Assembly: GCA_963778845.1 (NCBI GenBank)
Contig: CAVZVW010000005.1
Location: 1-64,000, forward strand
DNA length: 64,000 nt
Origin: CAVZVW01 sp963778845
Lineage (GTDB): Bacteria; Actinomycetota; Actinomycetes; Actinomycetales; Kineosporiaceae
Direction of reading: 5' to 3'
Numbering within the stretch: the stretch's first letter is position 1; each line of letters opens with the position of its first letter. Below are positions 19,655 to 28,031 of this stretch, piece by piece. Made by a program: the position numbers and the translations under genes. The notes under the pieces were generated by a model. It searched no databases. It was given only the letters and a program-made list of their open reading frames with translations, and was not told the DNA's origin.

Positions 19655-21439
19655 TCACGGCACGACGCCACACACCGGGACTGCACTGTGCGCCGTGACG
19701 GGCCTCACGAGCGGCTGGAGGGGGACTACCGCTGACCCCGCCGAGGTGGGCTCGTCGAGGCGGAACGTCACCGTCGTGGTCCCTTGGGGCGCGACCTCGA
19801 CGTCCGCGGTGTAGACGGGGTGGCCCAGCTCCTTCTGGGCAGCCACCAGGATGGGCCGCCCGTCCGCCACGGCCCCCGTGAGCTGTGCGCCGCTGGTTGC
19901 GTAGAGAGAGACAAGCACGTGGTTCGTCCCCCGTCCCGCACGACCGTCCAGCCTCCCGGCGACGTAGTCGGGCAGCCCCCGACCACCTGGAGGAGCCGAG
20001 CTCGACAGCCGGACCACGACCTCGGAGGAACGCCGAGGGTGCCCGCAGGGCCCGGCCGTGTATGTCACCTCTCGTCCGAGGTAGTAGTCGAGCTTGTTGC
20101 CGCCGGCGTTGTTGGCCACGACGAACGCGTACGGGGCGGCCGTGACGAGCACCGTGCCGGCCACTGGGGTCTCGGCGAGCAGCGCCTGCTCAGCCTCGTG
20201 GCGGCTGCTCACGAGCAGCCGCCTCTCCCCCGCGGCGCGCGCGAGCGCGTCCAGGACGCCTCGTGGGGAGCCCGCGCCGCGCCCGAGCAGCTGGTCGAGC
20301 ACGGCTCGGGCCACCACGATCAGGAAGGCCTTGCGGGCCGAGTTGTCGCGGGCGTAGCGGGTGTACGCCTCGGACTCCGTGAGCGGGACGACGTTGGCAG
20401 CCGTCACGAGCTCCCCGCCCGGAAGGGTCGTGGGCCCCATGGCCCCCAGCAGGTACGACAGCGCGGTCGGATCGGTGGCGATGGCGCCGTCGAGCTGCTG
20501 TCCGGTCTGACGAGCCCACATCTCCTCCCAGATCCGGGCAGCGTAGGGGAAGTGAGCGCTGATGTTGCTGTTCTGCAGCAGCCCGGCGCTGGCGTAGCTG
20601 GCATACCGGTCGTTGAAGTCGGCCCCGAGGTCGACCACAGGTGGGGAGAACGCGTTCATCCGGGTGTTGTCGCCGAGAAGCTCCACCCTCAGCCGGCCGT
20701 GGTCGGCGACGACGATGCCGAAGGCGCCGACCAGCCCACCGGTCCCCCGCGCCTCGGCGTTGGTCTGGAACGCCAGGAAGTAGCGCCGGGGGCCGTCGGC
20801 ACCGAGCATCGGCGGCAACAGCCGGGCCAGCGTGTCCGCCGAGCGAAGGCTCTCTGACGTGGCCTCGAGCTGTGTCGCCAGCGCTCGGCGGGCGTCGTCC
20901 GCGAGCGTCATCCACGTCCGTCGGGGGAGTGCGTCGACGTCCCGGCGGATGTCGGCGACGCGGGCGTCGGCGTCGCCGAGCGGCCGCTGAGCCCGCTGGA
21001 CGGCGCTCAGGTCGATGCGGTCGGGGCCGCTTCTGATCCGGGACGGGTCGAGTGCTCCCGCCGCCGTCACGACGTCCGGAAGCGCCTCGGCCGCCAGCCT
21101 GTCCACTGCTGAGGTAAGGCCGCGCACGGTCGCGGCCGGGGCTCCGAGGAAGGGGACTCGGGCAGCCGCCGCCCAGACGAGGTCGTGCGTACCCGCCTCG
21201 GCCGACGCGGCGCGGCGCTGCACATCGCTCAGGAGGTGCCGCGCCCTGACCAGGTCTCCGGCGGCCAGGGCGGATCGCAGAGCAGGGAGCTCGCCGGAGG
21301 CGTCACTCAGCTGGGCCCTGGCCTGTGCCCCGGTGAAGGCGAGCCACAGCACGGCCAGGGCGATCGGCAGCAGCACCCCTGCCGCTACCGCAGCCCGGCA
21401 CCCGCGCTTGCCGACGCAGACGCGCGGGCGCCAACGCAC
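19655..21439 (-). CDS. DUF4012 domain-containing membrane-anchored protein
   Basis: 594 residues. One N-terminal membrane helix (about residues 16-36, AAVAAGVLLPIALAVLWLAF) is followed by a helical region, then the DUF4012 core: FLAFQTNAEARGTGGLVGAFG, corresponding to the family's NxAE-RxTGGxxG stretch, then GDNTRMNAF and ATDPTALSYLLGAMG. DUF4012 proteins occur beside actinobacterial and clostridial cell-surface polysaccharide genes, but their biochemical role is not established. Related modules resemble LytR-Cps-Psr-associated proteins. It is encoded 14 bases upstream of the phosphatase on the same strand, so the two are probably one unit. Confidence 0.8.
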   Translation of the reverse strand: MRWRPRVCVGKRGCRAAVAAGVLLPIALAVLWLAFTGAQARAQLSDASGELPALRSALAAGDLVRARHLLSDVQRRAASAEAGTHDLVWAAAARVPFLGAPAATVRGLTSAVDRLAAEALPDVVTAAGALDPSRIRSGPDRIDLSAVQRAQRPLGDADARVADIRRDVDALPRRTWMTLADDARRALATQLEATSESLRSADTLARLLPPMLGADGPRRYFLAFQTNAEARGTGGLVGAFGIVVADHGRLRVELLGDNTRMNAFSPPVVDLGADFNDRYASYASAGLLQNSNISAHFPYAARIWEEMWARQTGQQLDGAIATDPTALSYLLGAMGPTTLPGGELVTAANVVPLTESEAYTRYARDNSARKAFLIVVARAVLDQLLGRGAGSPRGVLDALARAAGERRLLVSSRHEAEQALLAETPVAGTVLVTAAPYAFVVANNAGGNKLDYYLGREVTYTAGPCGHPRRSSEVVVRLSSSAPPGGRGLPDYVAGRLDGRAGRGTNHVLVSLYATSGAQLTGAVADGRPILVAAQKELGHPVYTADVEVAPQGTTTVTFRLDEPTSAGSAVVPLQPLVRPVTAHSAVPVCGVVP

Positions 21440-21449
21440 GACGGTCGGG

Positions 21450-21995
21450 TCAGGCGGGCTGGTGCTCGCGAGCGCGACGACGACGTGCGATCACGAGCCC
21501 ACCACTGCCGAGGACCACGAGGCCGAGGCCCGCGAGTGACAGCGACAGGAGGTGGTCGGACCCGGTTCGGGGCAGCGTCGACGAGCTCTCGGCCACGACT
21601 GTGAACTGAACCGTCAGCAACCGGCTGCCTGCCGCGTCGAAGATGGCGATGTGGTGCACGCCCGCCTCGGCGCCCGAAGGGATCGTGACTGCGGCCGACA
21701 CGTTGCCGTCCGAGTCGACGACCGCGGTACCGAGTGAGACCCCGCCCGGGAACAGGGTGAGCGTGACCGTGTGGCCCGGCGTGAAGCCGCTGCCGCCCAC
21801 GGTCAGGCTGCCACCGGCGCCGACCGAGGTCGCGGAGACCGTGCCGGCGCATTGCGCCGGTGGATAGGCGGTCACCGGGGAGGCCGACGTCGCCGTGCAT
21901 GAAGCCGCCTGTGCCGCTGAACCGCCGGCGACAAGCAGGGCGCCGGCTGCAAGAGGCAACGCGGCAAGGAGCAAGACGCTCCGACGTACATTCAT
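21450..21995 (-). CDS. LPRTG-anchored secreted protein with one Ig-like domain (sortase substrate)
   Basis: 181 residues with complete surface-protein architecture. The signal peptide is residues 1-30 (LLLAALPLAAGALLVAGG, ending AAQA). A single bacterial Ig-like fold of about 100 residues follows, with VGGSGFTPGHTVTLTLFPG and SGAEAGVHHIAIFD. Then come the sorting signal LPRTG at residues 141-145, a hydrophobic helix, and the basic tail ARRRRAREHQ. The ATG has a GGGGGT ribosome-binding site. It is divergent from the sortase gene 143 bases away and 10 bases upstream of the DUF4012 gene. It is probably a small cell-wall-linked protein acting with the polymer made by this locus. Confidence 0.85.
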   Translation of the reverse strand: MNVRRSVLLLAALPLAAGALLVAGGSAAQAASCTATSASPVTAYPPAQCAGTVSATSVGAGGSLTVGGSGFTPGHTVTLTLFPGGVSLGTAVVDSDGNVSAAVTIPSGAEAGVHHIAIFDAAGSRLLTVQFTVVAESSSTLPRTGSDHLLSLSLAGLGLVVLGSGGLVIARRRRAREHQPA

Positions 21996-22138
21996 GAGCT
22001 ACCCCCAGCAGGCAGTGAGCGGGCGACGGCGCCACCCGCTGCAATCTTCTCGGCACAATGGGTGACATGCCCTAAGCCTTAAGTCCCTTGTCAGTGCTTC
22101 CGACAGCGCCGTAGGCAGGATCTGACCTGGACAGGAGT

Positions 22139-22864
22139 GTGACCACGGTGCGAGCCCTCCCACGACCTCCGGCCCGAGCGGTGTCGGTCGCGGCCCTCGT
22201 CGTGCTCCTCGCAGGGACGTCGATGCTCGTGTACGTCGGGTACCTGCTGTTCGGGACGGGGTTGCAGCAGGAGAGCACCCAAGAGCGCTTGAAGGTTCAG
22301 TTCAATGCCGACCTCGCGAACCCCGGAACGCCCTCGCCCTCGCCCTCGCCCTCCCCCAGCCTTCGTTCGACCTCCGCGAAGCCTCGCACTCTGCCACGGG
22401 CTCCCGAGGGCCACGTCGTGGCGCTGCTGCGCATCCCCCGACTCGGAGCGCACTACGAACAGGCCGTCGTGGAAGGCGTCCGGCTGCGCGATCTGGAGAA
22501 GGGGCCGGGCCACTACTCGACCACCCCCTTCTTCGGCGAGCCCGGCAACGTCGGGGTCGCGGGCCACCGCACCACCTGGGGCGCCCCGTTCTTCCACCTG
22601 GACCAGCTGCGCCGGGGTGACAGGATCGATGTCCGAACGGCTGCCGGGGACTTCGGCTACCGGGTCATCGGCCGCGAGATCGTGACGCCGACCCAGACGT
22701 CGGTGCTCCGCCCGGATCCGACGGCACCGATCGCCCAGCCCGGTGACGGGCGGGGTAACTACCTGACCTTGACCACGTGCAACCCCGTGTACTCCGCCCG
22801 ACAGCGGCTCGTGGTGCACGCCGTCCAGACGTCGTTCACTCCCATCGAGTCCCAGTCCCAGTAG
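22139..22864 (+). CDS. Class E sortase
   Basis: 241 residues from GTG 22139. A second GTG at 22148 is better spaced from AGGAG and may be the true start. One N-terminal membrane helix (residues 15-38) is followed by a Ser/Pro linker (residues 62-75) and the sortase beta-barrel. Catalytic residues are His143 in AGHRTTWGAPF, Cys214 in LTLTTCNP, and an Arg at 221 or 223 in YSARQRLVV. The GHRT-W-x-x-PF and TTCNP forms are those of class E sortases from actinobacteria. It cleaves its sorting signal between Thr and Gly and joins the protein to the wall. The divergent LPRTG gene is the obvious partner. Confidence 0.9.
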   Translation: MTTVRALPRPPARAVSVAALVVLLAGTSMLVYVGYLLFGTGLQQESTQERLKVQFNADLANPGTPSPSPSPSPSLRSTSAKPRTLPRAPEGHVVALLRIPRLGAHYEQAVVEGVRLRDLEKGPGHYSTTPFFGEPGNVGVAGHRTTWGAPFFHLDQLRRGDRIDVRTAAGDFGYRVIGREIVTPTQTSVLRPDPTAPIAQPGDGRGNYLTLTTCNPVYSARQRLVVHAVQTSFTPIESQSQ

Positions 22865-22939
22865 TCGCGCACGAGGGGCGCGCGTGCGCTGCGACGCGTC
22901 GCACGGCAAGGGGAGGCTCCACCGAGAGCGGAAACCCGA

Positions 22940-24520
22940 TCAGGGCGTGGCAGCCGCGGTACAGGACAGGTCAGCCGCGGGGATATCGGCGTACCCGGGA
23001 GCGTTGCGCCAGCCGCACATGTACCGGTCCCAGCGATCGGCGTACTGGAGGAACGCAGCCCCACCCAGTGCGGCGAGGGAACGAAGGCGCTGGATGTGGA
23101 TCTTGTGGTAGACGTTCACCCGGTGGCCCCCGTAGTGCTTGAACGAGGTGGGAACCTGAGCCTGCAACAGCTGGGCCAGCGAGACGGGCACGATGGTCAC
23201 GCCGTCGGCGCTGAGCCCGGCCGGATCGTCGGGTGCAGCCCATCCCACGGTTCGGCGTCCCTCGTCGTGCACGAAGCGGTACTCGCCTCGCTGGGTCGAG
23301 GCCGAGACGGGCCGACCGTCGACACCGACGAGATCGAGCTCGATCGTGCTCGAGGCGTCGACGCCGGCCGCGGTGACCGGCACGGAGATCCTCAGCCCGC
23401 GGCACACCGCGGTGATGCCACCGAAGAGACGTCTACCGCAGCTCACCAAGCCCACGACGTCAGCGTCGTGGAGGTCCCCGCTCAGGCGCAGCGGGAGGCG
23501 CCGGCCGTCGACGCGCAGCCATGCCTGGCGTAGCCGGGTGCCCAGCGGCACGTCGACCCGCAGCTCGACCGACGCATGGGCCGAGTAGGCGGTGCCAAGC
23601 AGCCCAGGCAGGTCGTAGCGGGGCAGCCGCCGGGCGACCTCCTGGGCGCTGGACCGCACGAGGTTGGCGGCCGCGACCGAGCCCGTGATGTCGGCGTAGG
23701 CGCGCACGGACACAAGGGCGGACAACCATCCGTTGAGGATCGCCGAGGGCACCGTGGTCGGGTCCTCCTCCAGAACCGGACCGACCACGCCTGGACTGCT
23801 CACGCCGCCCTGCGCCGTGGGGATCAGCAGCGATGCGAACACACGCTCCGCAGCGAGGCGGAGGCTCTGGTCCCCGGTCGCGACCGCCGCGCGCGCCAGG
23901 GCGGCGGCGTAGTAGGCCTGGGTGAGTGCGGAGTACGAGCGGCCCGACGCCTTCAGTGGGACGGTTGCCGGGGAGTACCAGAAGACCAGGGCGCCCTTGA
24001 AGGGCTGCATGCGAGCCACCGCCGCATGCGCCACCACCAGCAGGGCCTGGCGGTCCCGTTCGTCGTGAGTTCGTCGCAGCGCGCCCAGGTAGCCGTTGAT
24101 CAGGTAGACCCCGTAGATGGGGTGTGCCACGACCCGCCGGCCCTGCCTGACGCCCGGGTACCCGTCGGGCATCACCACCATGCGGTAGTAGTCGGTGTTC
24201 ACCTGCGTGATAGGCCACGGAGCGGCGAGCACCACAGCCCTGCCGGCGTCGGGTTGGCCGCGTGCCAACGAGGTCAGCCCCGTCGCGAGCACCAACGCCA
24301 CCAGGAGAGCGACGACCCAACCGCGGCGTGCCCACCGCGCCTCCCGCCCCGGCTCGACCCCGCGCTCTCCGGTCGGGCTGCCCGCGGCGACAGGTGCCGC
24401 CCCATGGGTAGCGTTCCCGAGGATCGCTGCCACCGCGAGGACCAACCGTCGGGCACGGCCCACGGGGCGGTCCGGCTCGATCGTGGCTCGCGGTCCTGGT
24501 TGCGTGCTCACCTCAGGCAT
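22940..24520 (-). CDS. D-glucuronyl C5-epimerase family protein, membrane-anchored
   Basis: 526 residues. There is a basic N-terminus, one membrane helix near residues 68-90 (GWVVALLVALVLATGL), then an extracytoplasmic helical (alpha/alpha-barrel-like) domain. Features matching the C5-epimerase C-terminal family are DPTTVPSAILNGWLSALV (family pattern P-S-x-I-L-N-G), DLPGLLGTAYSAHA, and the C-terminal YHKIHIQRLRSLA and FLQYADRW. Such enzymes invert C5 of uronic acids inside a polymer. The context suggests it edits the exported polysaccharide. Activity cannot be inferred with certainty, because many bacterial members are uncharacterised. Confidence 0.72.
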   Translation of the reverse strand: MPEVSTQPGPRATIEPDRPVGRARRLVLAVAAILGNATHGAAPVAAGSPTGERGVEPGREARWARRGWVVALLVALVLATGLTSLARGQPDAGRAVVLAAPWPITQVNTDYYRMVVMPDGYPGVRQGRRVVAHPIYGVYLINGYLGALRRTHDERDRQALLVVAHAAVARMQPFKGALVFWYSPATVPLKASGRSYSALTQAYYAAALARAAVATGDQSLRLAAERVFASLLIPTAQGGVSSPGVVGPVLEEDPTTVPSAILNGWLSALVSVRAYADITGSVAAANLVRSSAQEVARRLPRYDLPGLLGTAYSAHASVELRVDVPLGTRLRQAWLRVDGRRLPLRLSGDLHDADVVGLVSCGRRLFGGITAVCRGLRISVPVTAAGVDASSTIELDLVGVDGRPVSASTQRGEYRFVHDEGRRTVGWAAPDDPAGLSADGVTIVPVSLAQLLQAQVPTSFKHYGGHRVNVYHKIHIQRLRSLAALGGAAFLQYADRWDRYMCGWRNAPGYADIPAADLSCTAAATP

Positions 24521-24827
24521 GGCCCGCCCTGGCAGTAAGGTCGCGGAGCTGCATGGATTCCGATGGCGGACGACGGCCCGACGGCGCGATCTCAGTCAAG
24601 GGCGCACTCTTACCGCTTGACTGGTCAGTGTCAAGAGCAACTGACGCAGGCCCCGGCGCTGCCCAGTGGCCGCAAGAGCTCGGCCGGGATGGTCGCGTTC
24701 CGGCTGGGGTCGTCACAGATGATGTGCTTGACCGAGATGGGCGTGACGGGGGGTGTCCGCCTCGCCGGACGTCGAGGCGCGGGCGCCGGACCATGCCTTG
24801 GCGGACGTCGCTCTACCGCTGAGCCCG
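24521..24827. other. 307-bp spacer between sigA and the epimerase gene
   Basis: No supported gene. A nested palindrome at 24616-24635 has outer arms CTTGAC and GTCAAG, and the inner part also reads ACTG-GT-CAGT. It could be an operator of the epimerase promoter or the stem of a terminator after sigA. Confidence 0.4.
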
Positions 24828-26591
24828 TCAGTCCAGGTAGTCGCGCAACACTTGCGAGCGGCTTGGGTGGCGCAGCTTCGACATCGTCTTGGACTCGATC
24901 TGGCGGATCCGCTCTCGCGTCACGCCGTAGACCTTGCCGATCTCGTCCAACGTCTTCGGCTGACCGTCGGTGAGGCCGAACCGCATCGAGACCACGCCGG
25001 CCTCCCGCTCGGACAGCGTGTCCAGCACGGAGTGCAGCTGCTCCTGCAGCAGCGTGAAGCTCACGGCGTCGGCCGGCACCACGGCCTCGGAGTCCTCGAT
25101 CAGGTCGCCGAACTCGCTGTCGCCGTCCTCGCCCAGCGGGGTGTGCAGCGAGATGGGCTCGCGCCCGTACTTCTGCACCTCGATGACCTTCTCCGGGGTC
25201 ATGTCGAGCTCCTTGGCCAGCTCCTCCGGAGTGGGCTCGCGACCCAGGTCCTGCAGCATCTGGCGCTGAACACGAGCCAGCTTGTTGATGACCTCCACCA
25301 TGTGTACCGGGATGCGGATCGTGCGCGCCTGGTCGGCCATGGCCCTGGTGATCGCCTGGCGGATCCACCACGTCGCGTACGTGGAGAACTTGTAGCCCTT
25401 CGTGTAGTCGAACTTCTCGACCGCCCGGATCAGGCCCAGGTTGCCCTCCTGGATGAGGTCCAGGAACAGCATGCCGCGACCCGTGTAGCGCTTGGCGAGG
25501 GAGACCACGAGACGCAGGTTCGCCTCGAGCAGGTGGTTCTTCGCCCGCCTGCCGTCCTCGGCGATCCAGCTGAGCTCACGGCGCATCTTCATGTCGAGCT
25601 TGGCCCCGGAGTTGAGCTTCTCCTCGGCGAACAGCCCTGCCTCGATGCGCTTCGCGAGCTCGACCTCCTGCTCCGCGTTGAGCAGGGCCACCTTGCCGAT
25701 CTGCTTGAGGTAGTCCTTGACCGGGTCGGCCGTCGCACCGGCCGTGGCGACCTGCTGAGCGGGCGCGTCGTCGTCGTCATCCGAGAGGACGAACGCGTCC
25801 TCCTCGTCCTCCTCGGCGGGGACGGCGGCCTCCGCCTCCACCCCCTCCAGCTCCTCGACCGCGACCTCCCCGACCAGGTCCGCGAGGTCGACGGGGGCGT
25901 CGTCGGCCTCGACGCCGGCGATGACGTCCGGTACAGCGTCGAGGTCGGCAACTGCCTCGAGGTCGACGCCCCCCTCGATGGCGGCGTCGACGTCGAGCTC
26001 CGGCACGCCGTCCCCGATGCCCGGTGCGAGCGCCGACAGCTCATCGACTCCCGGCCCTGCAGGTGTTCCGGCCTTGGCCGGTGGCTTGGCAGCGGCCTTC
26101 ACCGGGGCCTTAACCGCGGCCTTCACCGGGGCCTTCGCCGCGGTCTTGGCCGGGGCCTTCGCCGCGGCCTTGGCCGGGGCCTTCACCGCGGCCTCGACAG
26201 GCGTCTTCGCCGCGGCCTTGGCCGGGGCCTTCGCCGGGGCCTTCGCCGCGGCCTCGACAGGCGTCTTCGCCGCGGCCTTGGCCGGGGCTTTCACCGCGGC
26301 CTCGACGGGCGTCTTCGCCGCGGACTTGGCCGGGGCCTTCACCGCGGCCTTGGCCGGGGGCTTCGTGCCGGCGTCGGACCCCGTGGGGGGCTCGGTCGGC
26401 ACCGCCGTGGCCGGCGGCGCACTCTTCGAGGGACGGCGCACCGCCGCGGGCGACTGGGACGTCGCCGCGGTCACCGTCGTCGAGGCGCGGGCGGACGCCG
26501 CGGGCACAGCACGGCGGGCCACCGGAGGATCCTGGAACGCGGGGTCGCTCAGCTCGGACGGACAGGGCCGGGAGGTCGGAACCGACGGCAC
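24828..26591 (-). CDS. sigA: Principal RNA polymerase sigma factor (SigA/HrdB/RpoD type)
   Basis: I choose GTG 26591 (VPSVPTSRPCPSEL) because GAAAGG lies 6 bases upstream; the frame stays open to 26717 without a ribosome-binding site. The product is 587 residues. Residues about 40-165 are Ala/Lys/Pro/Thr repeats (AKAPAKAAAKTPVEA type), then an acidic linker. The conserved core begins DPVKDYLKQIG (region 1.2). ANLRLVVSLAKRYTGRGM and FSTYATWWIRQAITR are regions 2.1-2.4, REPTPEELAKELD is region 3, and TLDEIGKVYGVTRERIRQIE is region 4.2. It directs RNA polymerase to housekeeping -35/-10 promoters. Full-length HrdB-like factors of actinomycetes share the basic, Ala-rich N-terminus. Confidence 0.93.
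   Translation of the reverse strand: MPSVPTSRPCPSELSDPAFQDPPVARRAVPAASARASTTVTAATSQSPAAVRRPSKSAPPATAVPTEPPTGSDAGTKPPAKAAVKAPAKSAAKTPVEAAVKAPAKAAAKTPVEAAAKAPAKAPAKAAAKTPVEAAVKAPAKAAAKAPAKTAAKAPVKAAVKAPVKAAAKPPAKAGTPAGPGVDELSALAPGIGDGVPELDVDAAIEGGVDLEAVADLDAVPDVIAGVEADDAPVDLADLVGEVAVEELEGVEAEAAVPAEEDEEDAFVLSDDDDDAPAQQVATAGATADPVKDYLKQIGKVALLNAEQEVELAKRIEAGLFAEEKLNSGAKLDMKMRRELSWIAEDGRRAKNHLLEANLRLVVSLAKRYTGRGMLFLDLIQEGNLGLIRAVEKFDYTKGYKFSTYATWWIRQAITRAMADQARTIRIPVHMVEVINKLARVQRQMLQDLGREPTPEELAKELDMTPEKVIEVQKYGREPISLHTPLGEDGDSEFGDLIEDSEAVVPADAVSFTLLQEQLHSVLDTLSEREAGVVSMRFGLTDGQPKTLDEIGKVYGVTRERIRQIESKTMSKLRHPSRSQVLRDYLD
26070..26365 (-). repeat. Tandem repeats encoding the Ala/Lys/Pro/Thr N-terminus of sigA
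   Basis: Imperfect copies of 12-, 15- and 33-base units on the GCC-AAG-GCC theme, encoding AKAPAKAAAKTPVEA-like blocks. At least three copies of the KTPVEAA unit are separated by near-identical spacers. This kind of array expands and contracts easily and is also hard to assemble. Confidence 0.75.
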
Positions 26592-26777
26592 GGACAACCT
26601 TTCGTCGAGACGGACTCCCACCCCGAGCAGCCGCGGCTCGGCCGGGCTAATCTGGGGTGGTCTGCACGTGAACAACGCAGCAGCAGGCTTCGTTGTGCCC
26701 GCAGCGCGATGAGTCAACTGCTCATTGTTGCACGATGCGCACGGTCGAGCCGACCCGCGACGCCCACTGCCGATGGC

Positions 26778-27392
26778 TCAGTGCTGCGCCTTCGCCGCCC
26801 TCTTGAACTCCCGCACGAGCATCAGCGACTGCGCGTCGACGACGTCGGCCACCGACCTGTGGCTGCCCTCCTCACCGTAGGCGCCCGCCGCCGCCCGCCA
26901 CCCGTCGGGACGCACGCCGAGCTGCTTGCCGAGCAGGGCAACGAAGATCCGCGCCTTCTGGTCGCCGAAGCCGGGCAACCCCACCAGGCGCGCCTTCAGG
27001 TCCGCCCCGGTCGCCACGTCGCGCCAGACGGCTGCGGCGTCACCGGCGTACGTTTCTGCGACGTATCGCGCCAGCGCCACAACGCGCCCGCCCATGCTGT
27101 TGTGGTACCGGTGCACGGCGGGCGGTCCAGCCATCGCCGCGGCGAAGCGCTCGGGGTCGCACTCGGCCACGGCCACCGGGTCGAGGACGGGCATCCCGAG
27201 GCGGTCGGCGAGGAGCTTGGGGCCGGCGAACGCCTTCTCCATCGCGATCTGCTGGTCGAGCTGCATGCCGACAAGCAGGGCGAAGGGGTCCTCGGCGAGC
27301 AGCGCGTCGGCTGCAGGGTCCTGCGCCAGGCAGAGCTGCGGCGGCTCCCCGCGCCCTTCGGCTGCGGCGCCCCGCGTCGTCCGGCCCGCCAT
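26778..27392 (-). CDS. HhH-GPD-type base-excision DNA repair protein
   Basis: 204 residues from ATG 27392. DPFALLVGMQLDQQIAMEKAF is shown by its key parts LLVGMQLDQQI and MEKAFAGPKLL, the first helices of the HhH-GPD fold. LPGFGDQKARIFVALLGKQ is the helix-hairpin-helix (usual LPGVGxxxA) with its lysine. The usual catalytic Asp of DNA glycosylases follows the hairpin by about 20 residues; here that area reads WRAAAGAYGEEGSHRSVADV. Actinobacterial proteins of this type are annotated as HhH-GPD base-excision repair proteins without a known damage specificity. It lies 20 bases downstream of the stress protein gene, on the same strand. Confidence 0.75.
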   Translation of the reverse strand: MAGRTTRGAAAEGRGEPPQLCLAQDPAADALLAEDPFALLVGMQLDQQIAMEKAFAGPKLLADRLGMPVLDPVAVAECDPERFAAAMAGPPAVHRYHNSMGGRVVALARYVAETYAGDAAAVWRDVATGADLKARLVGLPGFGDQKARIFVALLGKQLGVRPDGWRAAAGAYGEEGSHRSVADVVDAQSLMLVREFKRAAKAQH

Positions 27393-27412
27393 CTCCGTCG
27401 TCCCGGTCCTGC

Positions 27413-27814
27413 TCAGTCCTCGGCCTTGACGGCGAGGACCGCGCATGGCGCCTCGAGCAGGATCCTCTGGGCGTTGCTGCCAAGGATCAGCTTGCCTACC
27501 GGGGAGCGGCGCCGCAGACCGATCACGATGAAGTCGGCGTCGATCTCCTCGGCGACGGCGATCAGGTCCTCGGCCGGCTCCAGCCCGCGGACGAGCTGGC
27601 GGACCTCGTGCTCGACCCCGAGGTCGTCGAGCTGCTTGCGGATGACGGCAAGCTCCTCCTCCGACTCCGCGGCCTCGCGCCCGGTGAGATCCTTGCCCCC
27701 GCGGTTGGAGTTGATGACCACGAGCCGGGTGCTTCGCAGACGGCACTCCTGCGCCGCGCGGTCCAGCGCCGCCCTGCCCTCGGGTGTCGCGACGTACCCG
27801 ACGACGATGGCCAT
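27413..27814 (-). CDS. Universal stress protein (UspA family)
   Basis: 133 residues. The fold opens AIVVGYVATPEGRAALDRA, with a beta strand followed by the family's conserved small residues. The ATP-binding signature G-2x-G-9x-G-(S/T) appears near the end as IGLRRRSPVGKLILGSNAQ, followed by LLEAPCAVLAVK. This points to the nucleotide-binding subgroup. Such proteins help cells survive starvation or other stress. The gene probably shares a transcript with the HhH-GPD gene. Confidence 0.88.
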   Translation of the reverse strand: MAIVVGYVATPEGRAALDRAAQECRLRSTRLVVINSNRGGKDLTGREAAESEEELAVIRKQLDDLGVEHEVRQLVRGLEPAEDLIAVAEEIDADFIVIGLRRRSPVGKLILGSNAQRILLEAPCAVLAVKAED

Positions 27815-27949
27815 CGCAGTCCTCCTCGTGCCGCAGCCGAGAGGGAGACCGACACCGGACGCCCTCGTCCTCGCGGTGCGAACCTACCCGATCACGCGCC
27901 TGCCGTCCTCGCAGCGTGGCCGATGGTTCGACTTCGCCCCGCGGCCCGC

Positions 27950-27983
27950 GCCCCACGCCCCACGCCCCGCGCCCCGCAGCCGG
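27950..27983. repeat. C-rich short tandem repeat
   Basis: Between the divergent usp and Nudix genes, the stretch repeats CCCACGC / CCCCGCG octamers several times. There is no sign that it encodes protein. Confidence 0.55.
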
Positions 27984-28031
27984 CCCGACGCCGTGGTCGC
28001 GGCCCGTGACCTGGCGCCTACCGTTGTCGCC

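Noticed and set aside
26070..26365. Non-coding satellite repeat
   Set aside because: The array keeps the sigA reading frame throughout and encodes the basic N-terminus.
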